A stretch of DNA of 64,000 nt, from assembly GCF_051020975.1 (NCBI RefSeq), contig NW_027478162.1, forward strand, positions 1,176,501 through 1,240,500, in the 5' to 3' direction. Position 1 is the first letter of the stretch; each line of letters begins with the position of its first letter. The translations under genes were made by a program, and so were the position numbers. Origin of the DNA: Osmia lignaria lignaria (Eukaryota; Arthropoda; Insecta; Hymenoptera; Megachilidae). The notes under the pieces are model-generated. The model saw nothing but the letters and a program-made list of their open reading frames with translations. It searched no databases and was not told the DNA's origin. Shown here piece after piece: positions 61,424 to 64,000 of the stretch.

Positions 61424-62711
61424 TTGCAGATTTATCTCATGGTAAGGGGCCTGACGGACATATTTCGAGATAGTTCTTCTCCTTGTTGTTCTTCTTCTGC
61501 ACAGCTAAGCTGGAAGTGGCATTTGCAGCTCGCAATAGTGCATAGTTATCTGAAAGAAAGGGGCCACGGTGTTTCTGTATCTCTATTATGTTGGTGCGGC
61601 TTCGGAACTTTTAAATATCTCGATATATCTCGAAAACTACGCTTCTGATCAAAAAATATCATAGAACATAAATTGTAGGAAACATAATTCTCTACAAAAA
61701 AGGTCTCTTAACATTTTGCCATAGCTCGCTTCGTTTCCGAGATATTTGCAGATTTATCTCAAGGGAAGGGGCCTGACGGACATATTTCGAGATATTTCTT
61801 CTTCTTGTTGTTCTTCTTCTGCACAGCTAAGCTGAAAGTGGCATTTGCAGCTCGCAATAGTGCAGAGTTATCTCAAAGAAAGGGGCCACGGTGTTTCTGT
61901 ATCTCTATTATGTTGGTGCGGCTTCGGAACTTTTAAATATCTTGATATATCTCGAGAACTACGCATCTGATCAGAAAATATCATAGAAGATAAAAAGTAG
62001 GAAACTTAATTCTCTACAAAAAAGGTCTCTTAACATTTTGCCATAGCTCGCTTCGTTTCCGAGATATTTGCAGATTTATCTCACGGTAAGGGGCCTGACG
62101 GACATATTTCGAGATATTTCTTCTTCTTGTTGTTCTTCTTCTGCACAGCTAAGCTGGAAGTGGCATTTGCAGCTCGCAATAGTGCATAGCTATCTGAAAG
62201 AAAGGGGCCACGGTGTTTCTGTATCTCTATTATGTTGGTGCGGCTTCGGAACTTTTAAATATCTTGATATATCTCGAGAACTACGCATCTGATCAAAAAA
62301 TATCATAGAACATAAAAAGTAGGAAACTTAATTCGCTACAAAAAAGGTCTCTTAACATTTTGCCATAGCTCGCTTCGTTTCCGAGATATTTGCAGATTTA
62401 TCTCAAGGGAAGGGGCCTGACGGACATATTTCGAGATATTTCTTCTTCTTGTTGTTCTTCTTCTGCACAGCTAAGCTGGAAGTGGCATTTGCGGCTCGCA
62501 CTAGTGCAGAGTTATCTCAAAGAAAGGGGCCACGGTGTTTCTGTATCTCTATTATGTTGGTGCGGCTTCGGAACTTTTAAATATCTTGATATATCTCGAG
62601 AACTACGCGTCTGATCAAAAAATATCATAGAACATAAAAAGTAGGAAACTTAATTCTCTACAAAAAAGGTCTCTTAACATTTTGCCATAGCTCGCTTCGT
62701 TTCCGAGATAT
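61424..62711. repeat. Terminal tandem 4-mer, copy 1 (1288 bp)
   Basis: Four units in order: 61424 ('ctcatggtaagg', 'gatagttcttc'), 61746 ('gctgaaagtgg', 'gaagataaaaag'), 62068 ('ctcacggtaagg', 'catagctatctg', followed by 'aattcgctac') and 62390 ('gcggctcgcactag', 'ctacgcgtctg'). The same four follow at 62712. The only change noticed in the first unit is 'ttctccttg' against 'ttcttcttg'. Confidence 0.9.
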
Positions 62712-64000
62712 TTGCAGATTTATCTCATGGTAAGGGGCCTGACGGACATATTTCGAGATAGTTCTTCTTCTTGTTGTTCTTCTTCTGCACAGCTAAGCTG
62801 GAAGTGGCATTTGCAGCTCGCAATAGTGCATAGTTATCTGAAAGAAAGGGGCCACGGTGTTTCTGTATCTCTATTATGTTGGTGCGGCTTCGGAACTTTT
62901 AAATATCTCGATATATCTCGAAAACTACGCTTCTGATCAAAAAATATCATAGAACATAAATTGTAGGAAACATAATTCTCTACAAAAAAGGTCTCTTAAC
63001 ATTTTGCCATAGCTCGCTTCGTTTCCGAGATATTTGCAGATTTATCTCAAGGGAAGGGGCCTGACGGACATATTTCGAGATATTTCTTCTTCTTGTTGTT
63101 CTTCTTCTGCACAGCTAAGCTGAAAGTGGCATTTGCAGCTCGCAATAGTGCAGAGTTATCTCAAAGAAAGGGGCCACGGTGTTTCTGTATCTCTATTATG
63201 TTGGTGCGGCTTCGGAACTTTTAAATATCTTGATATATCTCGAGAACTACGCATCTGATCAGAAAATATCATAGAAGATAAAAAGTAGGAAACTTAATTC
63301 TCTACAAAAAAGGTCTCTTAACATTTTGCCATAGCTCGCTTCGTTTCCGAGATATTTGCAGATTTATCTCACGGTAAGGGGCCTGACGGACATATTTCGA
63401 GATATTTCTTCTTCTTGTTGTTCTTCTTCTGCACAGCTAAGCTGGAAGTGGCATTTGCAGCTCGCAATAGTGCATAGCTATCTGAAAGAAAGGGGCCACG
63501 GTGTTTCTGTATCTCTATTATGTTGGTGCGGCTTCGGAACTTTTAAATATCTTGATATATCTCGAGAACTACGCATCTGATCAAAAAATATCATAGAACA
63601 TAAAAAGTAGGAAACTTAATTCGCTACAAAAAAGGTCTCTTAACATTTTGCCATAGCTCGCTTCGTTTCCGAGATATTTGCAGATTTATCTCAAGGGAAG
63701 GGGCCTGACGGACATATTTCGAGATATTTCTTCTTCTTGTTGTTCTTCTTCTGCACAGCTAAGCTGGAAGTGGCATTTGCGGCTCGCACTAGTGCAGAGT
63801 TATCTCAAAGAAAGGGGCCACGGTGTTTCTGTATCTCTATTATGTTGGTGCGGCTTCGGAACTTTTAAATATCTTGATATATCTCGAGAACTACGCGTCT
63901 GATCAAAAAATATCATAGAACATAAAAAGTAGGAAACTTAATTCTCTACAAAAAAGTCTGTTAACATTTTGCCATAGCTCGCTTCGTTTCCGAGATATTT
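62712..64000. repeat. Terminal tandem 4-mer, copy 2, running to window edge
   Basis: Units 62712, 63034, 63356 and 63678 repeat the preceding four in order. The last complete unit has lost one base near 63955 ('acaaaaaagtctgtt' against 'acaaaaaaggtctctt'). The window ends two bases into the next unit. The sequence past 64000 should show whether this 4-mer continues as a longer higher-order array. Confidence 0.9.

Larger units (their letters stand above)
1..64000. repeat. 322-bp tandem satellite array filling the whole window
   Basis: The same unit recurs every 322 bp with no interruption and in one orientation. Counting from the TTG in 'gatatttgcag' gives 198 complete monomers between 258 and 63998. 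Landmarks in almost every unit are 'gcacagct', 'ggggccacgg', 'tattatgttggtgcgg', 'tgatcaaaaaatatc', 'ctctacaaaaaa' and 'gccatagctcg'. All length changes are small deletions totalling 15 bp: 3 bp in the unit at 9274, 2 bp each at 25047 and 40499, and 1 bp each at 22151, 23760, 37603, 39212, 54021, 55952, 60137 and 63678. No unique DNA is seen at either edge. A unit of about 322 bp, roughly two nucleosomes long, is typical of eukaryotic heterochromatic satellites. The family name and host species are not recognised. Confidence 0.98.

Noticed and set aside
258..63902. About 170 open frames of 74-87 codons on the + strand, one per monomer
   Set aside because: They begin at TTG, repeat at the monomer period, are broken in at least 28 units, and broken versions are amplified as well. 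They encode no recognised domain. Treated as a by-product of the repeat, not as genes.
1..64000. CRISPR array
   Set aside because: The repeats are 322 bp and directly adjacent, with no short repeat/unique spacer pattern and no associated genes.
1..64000. Transposable element or viral origin of the unit
   Set aside because: No terminal inverted repeats, target-site duplications, long terminal repeats, or polymerase, integrase or transposase reading frames are visible.
1..64000. Assignment to a named satellite family or species
   Set aside because: The monomer is not recognised with confidence and no unique flanking DNA is present, so any name would be a guess.

Overview
The whole window is one uninterrupted satellite-DNA array. 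A unit of 322 bp repeats head to tail from the first base to the last. If each unit is counted from the TTG of the 'gatatttgcag' motif, there are 198 complete monomers (258-63998), a 257-bp partial monomer on the left and 2 bp on the right. Eleven monomers differ from 322 bp. All eleven are shorter, losing 15 bp in total, which accounts exactly for the span 258-63998. I found no unique sequence, functional gene, RNA gene, transposon or array edge, so the real array is longer than the window.

The organism must be a eukaryote, and the locus is most likely centromeric, pericentromeric or other heterochromatin. The species cannot be read from the sequence. A hand-counted monomer (258-579) is 40% GC (129/322) and has 11 CpG against about 12.9 expected. 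That lack of CpG depletion argues against a heavily CpG-methylated germline and fits an invertebrate such as an insect. This is an inference with low confidence.

Layout: (1) 1-10907 is a mixed field of monomer variants with short recurring dimers. (2) 10908-29182 (copy A) and 29580-44634 (copy B) are two near-identical neighbouring segmental copies of about 18.3 and 15.1 kb. Copy B lacks exactly ten monomers: one single monomer and one whole 9-monomer block. Inside them lie a 6-mer block and a 9-mer (2898 bp) higher-order repeat, present twice in A and once in B, plus a tandem 4-mer (1288 bp). (3) 44635-53376 is a mosaic that re-uses pieces of the A/B end. (4) 53377-56272 has a recurring trimer. 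(5) 56273-64000 is a young field with its own variants, ending in a tandem 4-mer repeat.

Each monomer carries an internal 26-bp direct repeat (23/26 identical, 114 bp apart), four copies of a CGAGATAT-type element (two per orientation), and a perfect 24-bp mirror repeat in its TTC-rich tract. A 75-codon + strand frame (74 residues) is open in most monomers. It starts at TTG, is broken in at least 28 of the 198, and its broken forms have themselves been amplified, so I do not call it a gene. The history is best read as repeated unequal exchange and gene conversion at nested scales.
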